A stretch of DNA of 64,000 nt from Methanohalophilus profundi (GTDB lineage Archaea; Halobacteriota; Methanosarcinia; Methanosarcinales; Methanosarcinaceae). The stretch spans positions 194,980 through 258,979 of the forward strand of contig NZ_QBKB01000002.1 of the NCBI RefSeq assembly GCF_004137855.1, written 5' to 3'. The stretch's first letter is position 1; each line of letters begins with the position of its first letter. Under the pieces are notes generated by a model. The model did no database searches, was not told where the DNA came from, and worked only from the letters and a program-made list of their open reading frames with translations. Both the position numbers and the translations under genes were made by a program. Shown here piece after piece: positions 38,697 to 47,407 of this stretch.

Positions 38697-40964
38697 TTAA
38701 TCCATATTTGGTTTTAAATAGGAAGACAAATCCTGAAGCAAAACAAAATCAACTTCTTTGCTTGAAAAGGCAGAATGATACACTTTGTCAACTACAAAAG
38801 CCTTCTTTACATTCCATCCTTCAACATTAAGAACTCCAAAATGTTCAAGAAACTCATTAATATTTATTTCAACAAAATTCTTTTTGTTAGATAATTTCCT
38901 TAAATAGCATTTTGTCTTTGTAAAAAACGTGTCAAATTCCTGTCTAATGTCATATGGTCGGTTTCTATTATTCATGTTTTTTGCATCAATTACAAAAATA
39001 ATCTTTTTTTCTTCATTAATAGCAAGTAAGTCAATTTCACCACATGGGGGTCTTTTTGAGAATGAAGCAGATATTCTCTTAAAGTTAAGTATATTAGTTT
39101 CGACCTTATCTTTACCAAGAGTTGACTCTGCAATTGCAGAAGCTTCTTTTTCTAATTCTTTGTCCAAATAAAAATGAATGTCTCTCAATGCTTGGTTGAT
39201 TTCACTTTCTTTATCGATAAAACAAGGAAAATCTCCAAAAGTAATTGAACGTAACCATAAATTTGAAGATTCCAAACACATTTGATTTCCATAAATATAT
39301 TTTCCAGATTTGGTACGAACTAATGGACATAGATTTAGTCTTTCTTTTCTACGAAGTAAATTGGTAGGAATTAATTTCGTGCTGTAATCATAAGAATTAT
39401 AGTCCAATGTAGTGAATTGTAGTATTTTATTGATTTCATTTTCTTCAACATTATCTCCAATATATTGTAGCAAATTAGAAACAATATTCTCTTCTGTAAT
39501 TATGGTTAGAGGAAAATGAGATTTATCAAATAAATTAAGTTTACCTAAAGTTGCTATGACTTTTATAAAATTATGAAGTGAAAAATCGTATTGATTTAAA
39601 AATGCTTTATTCACCTCTTCTAAACGATTCAAAAAAATAGGATCAGTATTTGATTCATTTGTTTCCCCTTTTGTCTGATTGCAGAGTTTTTTTGATGAAA
39701 CTTGTGTTGTTATTTCACTTTTGCATCTGTAAAAACCTTCATGGTCAAAAAGCTCATCTCCTCTTTCATCTTTAATTGTATAATTTTTATCTACTATTAA
39801 CTTATGAGGAATAATATCATACTTTATATATTCATATATAACAATTAATTCATGTAAAGCAATCGAAAGTGCTTGAAAATAACTCCATGAAGTACTACTA
39901 ATCTTATTTTTACCTTCAGGATTTACCTTTAAGAATATTTCAATAATAAGTTTAGCTGAACTTACATCAGTGGCAATTTTTATAGTTTTTTCAAGAGTTT
40001 TTTCCACATAATCGTACTCTGTATATTTTGAAGCATCAACTCCAGCTTGCCATCTATTTAATTCTCTTTTTCCTTCTATTGACTCAACTTGTTTATATGC
40101 ATAAAGCAAAAGGCTTTCATCATATTTTTTTATTTCATCCTCTAACTTTTGATAAATAAAATCAAAAATGAATTCATTTAATTTCTCGGCATCTTTTCCT
40201 TCATACTCATTGGGTTTTATTTCATTCTCAGCAAGAAACTCAGCAATTTCTGCATTCACTCTTAATAATTCATCCCGTGAAGGTTCTTGATAATTTGGAT
40301 ATTGATTTAGCTTTGGATTATGCACACTTATTGTTTCTATTGTATATCCTTTTTTGTCATCAGGAATATTTTTCTCTACAAAATCATTAACTATTTTTTC
40401 AGCTTTGCTCAAATCAATATTTTCAGAAAAACAAATCCAACTTTTGAGAAGTTGCTTTATACAAAATTTCTCGCCAATATTTGAACTCGACGAAAATAAA
40501 TCAATTAGATAAGTAGAACTGTAAACAATACAAGAGCGAACTTTTGTACTATTTATTTTATGAGTGATAACTAAAAGAGGTTTTTCTTTGCTTAAACTAG
40601 AGTAGTATGGAACTAAAAAAGATGGACCACCATTAGAATTCGAAAATGGGTTAAATACCAATCTATATTTTAAATTAAAATCAAAATTATGTTTCTCTAA
40701 AAAATCTTTAAATTTGCTCTGGTTTACATATAAATAATCTGTATACAAACAACTTAGCATCTGAAGTTCTTTTTTTTCATTTTTATTAAGAGTGTCAGAT
40801 GGAGGATGCATAATCCAAATTAATTGTTCAAAAATTTTGACTGCCCATGCTACATATGGATATTTAGTACTTGCAATTTGATAGACACAATCACTAACCT
40901 GCTGTACCAAGTCAAATGTATTTGGAAAATCAGCTTCAATAAGTTCTTCAATATCTTCTTTCAT
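38697..40964 (-). CDS. large PD-(D/E)XK-like nuclease protein (755 aa)
   Basis: Most of the protein is helical and unrecognised (residues 1-590). Near residue 640 a restriction-like core appears: 'CGEIDLLAINEEKK', 'IIFVIDAKN', matching the GEID...DAK pattern of the PD-(D/E)XK fold. The gene is AT-rich, single and has no neighbours on the same strand. Large single-gene proteins with a terminal restriction fold in defence islands are often anti-phage effectors; that role is inferred. Other readings are a repair nuclease or toxin. Confidence 0.65.
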   Translation of the reverse strand: MKEDIEELIEADFPNTFDLVQQVSDCVYQIASTKYPYVAWAVKIFEQLIWIMHPPSDTLNKNEKKELQMLSCLYTDYLYVNQSKFKDFLEKHNFDFNLKYRLVFNPFSNSNGGPSFLVPYYSSLSKEKPLLVITHKINSTKVRSCIVYSSTYLIDLFSSSSNIGEKFCIKQLLKSWICFSENIDLSKAEKIVNDFVEKNIPDDKKGYTIETISVHNPKLNQYPNYQEPSRDELLRVNAEIAEFLAENEIKPNEYEGKDAEKLNEFIFDFIYQKLEDEIKKYDESLLLYAYKQVESIEGKRELNRWQAGVDASKYTEYDYVEKTLEKTIKIATDVSSAKLIIEIFLKVNPEGKNKISSTSWSYFQALSIALHELIVIYEYIKYDIIPHKLIVDKNYTIKDERGDELFDHEGFYRCKSEITTQVSSKKLCNQTKGETNESNTDPIFLNRLEEVNKAFLNQYDFSLHNFIKVIATLGKLNLFDKSHFPLTIITEENIVSNLLQYIGDNVEENEINKILQFTTLDYNSYDYSTKLIPTNLLRRKERLNLCPLVRTKSGKYIYGNQMCLESSNLWLRSITFGDFPCFIDKESEINQALRDIHFYLDKELEKEASAIAESTLGKDKVETNILNFKRISASFSKRPPCGEIDLLAINEEKKIIFVIDAKNMNNRNRPYDIRQEFDTFFTKTKCYLRKLSNKKNFVEININEFLEHFGVLNVEGWNVKKAFVVDKVYHSAFSSKEVDFVLLQDLSSYLKPNMD

Positions 40965-41019
40965 TCAATTACCTCAAACGTGTAATCTGTAAATTATTCA
41001 AAAATGCCTAATACACTGA

Positions 41020-41110
41020 TGGTTAGCCTTAGATCATTGATGTTTATGAGTTTAGGGATAAAAGGTACAGGGCAAAATAATTGGAATATTTTCGTTGTAC
41101 CTCTTGAAAC
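41020..41110 (-). pseudogene. relic of an integrase (third copy)
   Basis: On the minus strand the frame reads 'SRGTTKIFQLFCPVPFIPKL', which matches 'SSGTKRTFQIFFPTSFIPEL' in the intact-frame integrase C fragment. The copy is short and broken by the ISH3-like insertion at 41141 to the right. It shows that another integrase gene of the same family once stood here. Confidence 0.65.
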
Positions 41111-41140
41111 CATGTTTTTCAACTTTAGTTATTGTTACTT

Positions 41141-42416
41141 CAGTAGTTCTCTAATTTTCCCTCCATCTTGTTCCTACCATTATTGAATTACCTTAAACAC
41201 TGCACTACTAGCTGAATCCTTAACTTTCTCCTAAGCCATTCTTCAACAAACAGAATAAACCTGGCGAACCTGAACTTGTCTTTATCAATAGTTATTGGAC
41301 CTGGTTTCACAATTGTAATATGCTTTTTCTGGAGGTATATCCATACATTTCTGAGCAGGAATGATATTATTGTAAAGAAATATCTGAAAGTTACATCTTT
41401 TGTTGATGTTCTTGGTTTAACAATATTTCTCATCCTGTAAGATGATTCGATGGAAAACCGCCTTCTGTAAACATTACTAACCTTCCTTGGAGACCACTTA
41501 ACTCCATAACAACAAACCCAAGGTTTTCACATCCATATTTGCCTCTTTTACCTTTCATATACTTCACATCAATTACAATATCCAGTTGAACTTCTTGTTT
41601 TTGGGCACTCTTCATTACATATTCAGCAGACCTTGCTTTTCTCCCGTTAAGCAGTTGCTTAATTGCTTTTCCCTTTTTTACTACTGGTGTAATGTGAGAT
41701 ATCTCCTTGTCCTGTAAGAACTCAAACACATCAACTGAATAGAACTCTCGATCCAGACAAAGTACCTTGATATTGAAATCCAGTTCTTCGATCAGGTCTA
41801 TGAAATAAGTGAGGTAATCAACCTTCGTTTTATTCCTTTCAACAGGAAGAACTGCAAGAGTATATCTCTCATTCTTGTTTATGATGGACAGTGATACATA
41901 TGAATAAAAAGAGTTTGTTGACTTCTTGGCCTGACTACGTATCACATAGTTTTGATTGAATGAATCAACTTTTCCATAATATGGATCATTTGTAAAATCG
42001 ATAGCAAACTCATACTTTTCTCTGGTTTTAGAGTACCGACAGAACTGTGAAGAAGAATGCTTTGATTTGTCTGGATAAGTTCTTCTAGACTTAGTTTCCT
42101 GAGATGATATCTCAAAGATGTTTCACAGGGAATCGCTTGATAGTGTTTTGATGCAGAATGAACTGAACTCTTATCCACTGCCATACACATGGCAGTGTAA
42201 AATAGATCTTTGGAGGTAAGTGAACCGTTTATCTTGATGTCGATATTCTCTAGAAGTGGTTTAAGAGCAGCATCAATACACTGTTTTGGTCTTAATTCTA
42301 CCTTCTCACAGATCCTTGAATTGGATGGTAGAAATGACATATGGCGGCGTTCTCGCCGCATATAAAGCTATCGGGGGTGTTGTTAAGTTCAGATGCTAAA
42401 AATTAGCTAAGTACTG
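41141..42416. mobile_element. ISH3-like insertion sequence (1,276 bp) with TACTT target duplication
   Basis: The left end CAGTAGTTCTCTAATTTT and the right end, read inward, CAGTACTTAGCTAATTTT form imperfect terminal inverted repeats. TACTT stands directly outside both ends (41136-41140 and 42417-42421), a five-base target duplication, so the copy inserted here fairly recently. It carries one transposase gene broken into three frames, and has a 200-bp deletion derivative at 32108. Confidence 0.9.
41188..42361 (-). pseudogene. ISH3-like (IS4-superfamily) transposase, two frameshifts
   Basis: Three frames, 42361-41942, 41945-41430 and 41433-41188, make one transposase of about 390 residues. Landmarks are 'IDIKINGSLTSKDLFYTAM' in the first and 'IKVLCLDREFYSVDVFEFLQ', with the DREF part of the catalytic site, in the second. 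'RRRFSIESSYRMRNIVK', with the C-terminal glutamate helix, appears when the last shift is repaired. One base appears missing near 42015 and one near 41481. As sequenced it cannot make full-length transposase. Confidence 0.85.
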
Positions 42417-42663
42417 TACTTATTTAATGCATTTTTTTGCCTTAATCTCTTTTACATATTTTATTTTCACAACAGACAAATTATCTTCTATATTTCTCTA
42501 TGATGATGCATTTTTTTTAAATTTAAATATCAGTTGTAGACAATCTCAGTGCAAAAAATAATACTATGCCTATTATTATTAATATTTGAATATATAAATG
42601 AATGGTGTAGCAATATATGACTAAATATCATTTCAAAACCTGTACCTTTTTTCTAAAATATAT

Positions 42664-43206
42664 CTATATGTCATCGATATAAGGCCCTAATATCTGTTTA
42701 ACCCTTTCATCAATGAGTTCGCTGATTTTCGACTCCATAATTGCCGAAACTTCAACGTTTGAACTGGCCGCTTCATTTTGATTCCTATAATTCTGATCTT
42801 CAGTTATTATTCCGTTTGCCTTTAGGATGGCATCATCTACATCTCGGCCAGAAAGATGTACATAGACACTTGGCATGTCTGAACCCTGTACCCGCCCAAA
42901 ATATAAGTTCATTTGAGCCTCTGTCAGATAATTTGCCATGTATGTACATCTGGAATGTCGGAAAAGATGTGGATGTATTTTTTTGTTTATTCCGGCCTTT
43001 TTAGATATTTTCTTTAATCTCATGCGTATTGCATCATATCGTAATATCTCAAGAGAAGCGTTTTTATTGCCAAGTTTGAACCAGAGCGGTGCAATTGGAT
43101 TCTGCTGCTCAGGATGGATTTTCAGCCATTCCTTTAGGTATTCTACACTCCATGCAGCTCAGACCCTTCTAAATGCTTTTATGAACAGATACATATCAAC
43201 ATGTAA
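42664..43206 (-). pseudogene. tyrosine recombinase, C-terminal part, with in-frame TGA
   Basis: From 43023 downward the frame has 'HPHLFRHSRCTYMANYL', the HxxRH motif, and 'MPSVYVHLSGRDV', the tyrosine motif, of XerC/D-like integrases. Upstream of 43023 the same frame runs on ('WSVEYLKEWLKIHPEQQNP') to a TGA at 43161-43159, beyond which it is open again for about 15 codons ('FIKAFRRV'). The TGA may come from a CGA codon. The N-terminal domain is missing, so it is a decayed recombinase distinct from the SSV-type integrase next to it. Confidence 0.75.
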
Positions 43207-43231
43207 AAGTACTCTGAGCATGAAACGTTGA

Positions 43232-44206
43232 TCAGAATAATGTCGAAAACTTACTCACTATTTTCCTATACTCCTCTTTAGACTGCTGAACCTTATTCAA
43301 GTAATGTGCACTTCCAACAGTAGTAGGTGCACGGCCCTGAATGAAATCAGCTATGCTTTCTGTGATCCTTTCTTTTATCATAAAGTTCAGATGCCATTTT
43401 CGAATAGTCTTTGAAGATACACGATTATACTTTGTCAGTTTAATCAATGAACCGTATGACTTTAGAATATTGATGCTCTTGAGTTCAGGGATAAAAGATG
43501 TAGGAAAAAATATCTGGAAGGTTCTTTTTGTGCCACTTGAAAATGATGATGTTGGATAGTGAGCGACACCCCCATCCACCACTATGTTATTCTCATCAAA
43601 GTTTTCTAACATGGCATGTATGTGACTGAGTCGATTACCTGAGTATATCAGTAATTTGAATATTGGCTTAATTTCCTCTGTACAATCATTATATGCTTCC
43701 TGTATCTCCTCATCTGTAACATATATCTCAACGACACCAGACTGCTTGATCTTGATAAACCGCCTCCACTTTTCGATGCTGTATTCAGCTACATCATCGA
43801 TATCCTCTTCCTCTAAGTAGTTCAACAGATTACGAAGTCCACGCGTTGCTTTATCATTAAGTTGTTGTGATCGGAATTCCTGTGGCTTATGCACAACTGT
43901 GGTGTCAAAGAATCTAGTCAGAGAGTTGTAATAATCATTTTTGGTTCTTTCGGATATGGACCTTGCATATAACCATTTCTTAAATGATTCTTTATGGTGA
44001 GCCCATACATCGTTTAGTAAAACCGGTTGCAGTTTTTCCCCAGCAGTAGGTTGATTTCCGCCTTGACATTCGAGGAGATGTACTCGCGAATCGCTATCAA
44101 CGTCCTTCTTTACACGGCGAGGATCCTGAGTTCGAATCTCAGCGGGCCCACCAGACTTTTTATCGTCTTCTGATATTGTTTTTTCAAGATTGTTAAGCTT
44201 ATTTTC
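43232..44206 (-). CDS. C-terminal fragment of the split SSV-type integrase (catalytic domain)
   Basis: The minus-strand frame is open from attR (44206) to the stop at 43232. In the integrated state the first usable start is GTG 43894; in the circle it continues from the N-terminal fragment. Residues after the junction give a SAM-like core-binding domain ('FKKWLYARSISERTKNDYY'), then the catalytic part: 'LLIYSGNRLSHIH' (first Arg), 'SSGTKRTFQIFF' (beta-hairpin Lys), 'SSKTIRKWHLNFM' (box with Arg/His), and 'TTVGSAHYLNK' (Tyr). The Arg, Lys and Tyr are likely catalytic; the exact box residues are inferred. The fragment lies directly at attR, as in other SSV-type elements. Confidence 0.85.
   Translation of the reverse strand, partial: ENKLNNLEKTISEDDKKSGGPAEIRTQDPRRVKKDVDSDSRVHLLECQGGNQPTAGEKLQPVLLNDVWAHHKESFKKWLYARSISERTKNDYYNSLTRFFDTTVVHKPQEFRSQQLNDKATRGLRNLLNYLEEEDIDDVAEYSIEKWRRFIKIKQSGVVEIYVTDEEIQEAYNDCTEEIKPIFKLLIYSGNRLSHIHAMLENFDENNIVVDGGVAHYPTSSFSSGTKRTFQIFFPTSFIPELKSINILKSYGSLIKLTKYNRVSSKTIRKWHLNFMIKERITESIADFIQGRAPTTVGSAHYLNKVQQSKEEYRKIVSKFSTLF
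44108..44206 (+). repeat. attR: 99-bp direct repeat (3' tRNA-Val piece plus 53 bases)
   Basis: Identical to 7531-7629. It holds only the tRNA 3' portion (44108-44153), so it is not a functional tRNA. Its extra 53 bases beyond the tRNA encode the integrase coiled-coil part on the minus strand. Three bases further right begins an IS1-like element, so the chromosome side of the site has been altered. Confidence 0.93.
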
Positions 44207-44209
44207 CAG

Positions 44210-44949
44210 GGCTTTGTTAATTAAACATAGTTATATAGGTTGAGCGTCCATATATCTATATGAATTGTCCTAAATGTAAGAGTTCCAATCACAAAAAGAA
44301 TGGTAAAGTCGATGGGCGTCAGCGCTATAAATGTCACGATTGCGGATATAACTATACCGTTGAGATAAAATCAACTGCTAGTTCCACTTCTGTAAAAAGA
44401 CAGGCTTTACAACTCTATCTCGAAGGATTAGGTTTTCGTTCCATTGGGAGATTTTTGGGAGTAAGCCATGTTTCTGTGTATAATTGGATTAGAAAATTTG
44501 GCCAGGAGTTAGAGGACCTGAAAAGCGAAAATGATATAGAGATTGTTGAATTAGATGAGATGCATACTTATATTGGTAACAAAAAAAATATTGTTGGATC
44601 TGGATTGCTATTGGTAGAATTAGAAAAAGATTCATCAACTGTTCTTGTGGTAGCAGAGGCACAGAAACTGGAGTAAAACTCTGGGACAAATTGAGGGACA
44701 TTGATATAAAAGAAGTCATGACAGATCACTGGAAAGCATATGCAGAGTTTCTTCCAGAGGCGATTCATACTCAATCCAAAGCTGAAACATATACCATAGA
44801 AGGATACAACAGTATATTTAGGCATTTTCTGGCAAGGTTGAGAAGAAAGTCTAAATGTTATACAAAGAGTCTTGAAATGTTACGGTATTCCGTCTTGTTG
44901 TTAATGAAGTACAGAAATAGAGAATTAGCAATATTTAATTAACAATGCC
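44210..44949. mobile_element. IS1-like insertion sequence (about 740 bp)
   Basis: Ends are imperfect inverted repeats: GGCTTTGTTAATTAAACAT at the left and GGCATTGTTAATTAAATAT read inward from the right. One transposase locus fills it. No target duplication is seen (left TTTTCCAG, right AACGAAGG). The right end cuts straight into a histidine kinase gene, so adjacent deletion or recombination is likely. Confidence 0.8.
44260..44942 (+). pseudogene. IS1-family transposase (frameshift at an A8 run)
   Basis: Frame one (44260-44676) has the zinc-finger start 'CPKCKSSNHKKNG' and 'YKCHDCGYNYTV', helix-turn-helix 'GFRSIGRFLGVSHVSVYNW', and 'IVELDEMHTYIG' (first catalytic Asp). After the A run at 44581-44588 the -1 frame continues 'YCWIWIAIGRIRKRF', 'TGVKLWDKLRDID', 'MTDHWKAYAEF' (second Asp), and 'YTIEGYNS' (Glu region) to 44942. 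The A8 run resembles the slippery site that produces the IS1 transframe transposase, so this could be programmed frameshifting. A lost base is the alternative. Confidence 0.75.
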
Positions 44950-44951
44950 AA

Positions 44952-45215
44952 CGAAGGGAAAATTCCATCACATTTGAAATTGAAGGTGATGGGATTGGTA
45001 TAAAAGAAGAAAATCTGGATAAATTGTTCAAACATTTCAGCCAGCTCGATGAAACCACTAAAAAAGAATATGCAGGCACAGGATTGGGTTTGTCCCTTGT
45101 AAAAAAACTGGTTGAGTTACATGGCGGAAATGTGTGGGTAAAAAGTCAATACGGCAAATACAGTATATTCGGATTCAACCTTCCCTTAAGCCCCGATGAT
45201 AATAACCTACAATAA
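44952..45215 (+). pseudogene. C-terminal fragment of a sensor histidine kinase (ATPase domain)
   Basis: The frame opens right after the IS1-like element with 'SITFEIEGDGIGIKEENLDK' (G1 box region DGIGI), then 'LFKHFSQLDETTKKEYAGTG' and 'LGLSLVKKLVELHGGNVWV' (F and G2 boxes of HATPase_c). It ends at 45215. The sensing and dimerisation domains are missing. The IS or a related deletion removed them; the 88 residues left cannot act alone. Confidence 0.8.
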
Positions 45216-45266
45216 GGAATGTAATCTCAAAACTCTGCATTAATAATACAATCACATCAAAGAGAA

Positions 45267-45275
45267 TATTTTATA
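45267..45275 (+). promoter_or_regulatory. probable TATA box of the multiheme cytochrome gene
   Basis: TATTTTATA lies about 65 bases before TTG 45337, which would give a leader of roughly 35-40 bases; a GGGGG ribosome-binding run sits at 45326-45330, six bases before the start. Motif and spacing only. Confidence 0.4.
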
Positions 45276-45336
45276 CCCGATTACAATAAATACAATCATA
45301 ACCATATTTTACTAAAGATTAACGTGGGGGTATTAG

Positions 45337-46629
45337 TTGATCAAAATAGTTGTAACACTAACTTTGTTATTATTCTTATCAGCAGGCATGGCAGGGGCCT
45401 GGCAACCGGAAACTTGCAAGGATTGTCATCTTGAAAAATATGAGATATGGAATTCTTCTGCCCATGCAGAATCCTTAAATGCTGCAGGTGGGTCGGTTGT
45501 TGATATTGAAAGGTGTACTGAGTGTCATGTTGAATCTTCCATTAAAGAAACCTGGGGGAGGGAAGATGTGGAAAACACAATTGAACCAATCACCTGTGAA
45601 GTATGCCATCTCCCCCCGGATGAAGGCTATGATGCCCATCTGGACACTCCATCAGCCCATATCCCGGAAGTTACCCTTTCTGCTGAAATGTGTGGGAACT
45701 GTCACAGGGATTCCCATCATCCAATCATCGAGGAATGGGATGAATATGACACTGAAAGCTTTGACATGGAGTCCATGGCAAGTCATTCAGAACCCACTGA
45801 TATGGCGGAACCCTTCATTCTGGACAGGGATAACTCATGTGTCTCATGCAAGAGCACTGATGGGGCTATTCCCTCTCTGGAAAATGAAAGCATCTATGGC
45901 CTAAACCTGAATGATGTTCCACAGCCTGAAGATGTAGAAGAATGGCGTGTCACCTGTGTAGCCTGCCATGAACCACATTCCGCTGAATACCGTATAGAAG
46001 GAGCTTTACTCTGTGGGAACTGTCATAACGGTATGGGTGCCACGGCAGATGGTATGACTACGGAAATCCATCATCCCAACTGGGAGATGTATAACGATTC
46101 CATCTATAACACAGACAACCACCCTGAGATCAGGTGTTCGGATTGCCATATGGCTTCAAGGGAGTACAATGACACCACACATGAAACAGCCGTGACAGGC
46201 CATACGTTCGATTATGAACCCGAACTGTTATTCAGTTTAGAATCATCCGGGGAATGCTATGATTGCCATGATGAAGAGTTTGCAAAGGTTATTGAAACAA
46301 AACAGGATTTGATTGCAGAAAGGATTGAAGAACTTAAAACTGTGCAAAGCAATGCCAGTGTTGCTCTGGAAAATCTCAATGGTACGGCTTCCTATGAGAC
46401 AAAACTTGAGGACTACAACAATGCAGTCTTTTACATGCATTTTGTTGAAGAGGACGGAAGTCTTGGTATTCACAACATGGAAAAGACCAATGAATACCTG
46501 GACAAATCAGATAAATTATTCAATTCTGTAACTGAAACTGAAGAGCCTGTTGAGCAACCCGGATTTGAAGCAATTGTTGCAGTCTTTGGCCTGATGTTTA
46601 TGTTCTGGATAGCAAGGAAAAGGGATTGA
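45337..46629 (+). CDS. exported multiheme cytochrome c with nine heme motifs, one CXXCK, PGF-CTERM-like tail
   Basis: The 430-residue protein starts at TTG 45337 with a signal segment (about 3-21). It has eight CXXCH motifs ('CKDCH', 'CTECH', 'CEVCH', 'CGNCH', 'CVACH', 'CGNCH', 'CSDCH', 'CYDCH') and one 'CVSCK' near residue 168. CXXCK is the active-site heme type of NrfA nitrite reductases; the following 'STDGAIPSLE' stretch also resembles NrfA. The C terminus ends in 'PGF', a membrane segment and 'RKRD', like a PGF-CTERM anchor cut by archaeosortase. It probably sits outside the membrane and moves electrons; the redox partner is unknown. Confidence 0.85.
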   Translation: MIKIVVTLTLLLFLSAGMAGAWQPETCKDCHLEKYEIWNSSAHAESLNAAGGSVVDIERCTECHVESSIKETWGREDVENTIEPITCEVCHLPPDEGYDAHLDTPSAHIPEVTLSAEMCGNCHRDSHHPIIEEWDEYDTESFDMESMASHSEPTDMAEPFILDRDNSCVSCKSTDGAIPSLENESIYGLNLNDVPQPEDVEEWRVTCVACHEPHSAEYRIEGALLCGNCHNGMGATADGMTTEIHHPNWEMYNDSIYNTDNHPEIRCSDCHMASREYNDTTHETAVTGHTFDYEPELLFSLESSGECYDCHDEEFAKVIETKQDLIAERIEELKTVQSNASVALENLNGTASYETKLEDYNNAVFYMHFVEEDGSLGIHNMEKTNEYLDKSDKLFNSVTETEEPVEQPGFEAIVAVFGLMFMFWIARKRD

Positions 46630-46643
46630 TTATCCCTTAACTT

Positions 46644-47407
46644 TTACTTTTCTTTGTTCTTTTCAATTTGCTCTCTGAGTGCCTTAATACCCATTGTAGG
46701 TGGAACTTTTTTCGGGCAGACTGCCACACATTTATAGACAAGGTCACAACCCCATACACCAGAGTCTGAATCAACAAAATCCAGTCTTTCCTTACGACTG
46801 GCATTATCCTCCCGGGGATCGAGATGCATACGCCAGGCTTTGGCAAGAGTTGCCGGGCTGAGGGAAGTATCATCTCTTGCAGCCACCGGACATGCACCGT
46901 GACAACAGGCGCACAGTATACAGTTGGTATACTTCTCAATCTTTTCCCGAAGATCCGGACTCATCAGGTTACCACCTTCGGGATGTTTTTCAGGAGAATT
47001 TATCCAGGGCTTGATAGAATCCACCAGAGTATAGAATGTATCCATATCCACTACAAGGTCACGAATTACCTTCAGGTTGGCCAGGGGTTCAATTAAGATT
47101 ATTTCATTTTCTTCTTCTGACTTCTGGCCTGCTACAAATATATCATCTGAACCTTCTCTGGTATTTTCTTTTTTTAGCAATGCCTACCTGCGTCCTGCAG
47201 GCAAGCCGGGGAACCCTGTTGATAAGCATTCCACAACTTCCACATACTGCAACCCCGACAGGCATACCTGAAACAAAGACTGCCATCCATATGTTCCTGC
47301 ACATAGAAGAGGGCCTCCAGTACCGTCATCCCGGGGGTTTCTTCGATCTCGAAAGTATCATACCACTCCCTGCTTTCATCCTGGCGCTTGATTTTCAGGT
47401 AAACCAT
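46644..47407 (-). pseudogene. frdB: fumarate reductase/succinate dehydrogenase iron-sulfur subunit (one frameshift)
   Basis: Frame 47407-47174 has the plant-type ferredoxin start ('SLCFRYACRG') and frame 47180-46644 holds the rest. Between them, removal of one T near 47251 would give 'RGAVCGSCGMLINR', the standard 2Fe-2S motif. The second half has 'CILCACCHGACPVA' and 'CDLVYKCVAVCPKKVPP', the 4Fe-4S/3Fe-4S sites. Length after repair is about 250 residues, as for FrdB/SdhB; the long CCG domain of TfrB is absent. It is the last gene of fumC-frdA-frdB. One inserted base, unlike most other shifts here. Confidence 0.88.

Larger units (their letters stand above)
7531..44206. mobile_element. integrative element (36,577 bp circular form) in tRNA-Val with a self-splitting integrase
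   Basis: Direct repeats of 99 bp flank the region. Joining 44107 to 7531 recreates one open integrase frame of about 395 codons, the hallmark of SSV-type archaeal elements in which attP lies inside int. The cargo comprises a putative replication ATPase and origin, two type I restriction-modification loci, a Kiwa-like pair, nuclease genes, surface proteins and insertion sequences. The interior is visibly more AT-rich than the flanks. No capsid, portal or conjugation genes are recognisable, so it may be a plasmid-like integrative element or a satellite that needs a helper. Relics of other integrases inside suggest accretion of older elements. Confidence 0.9.
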
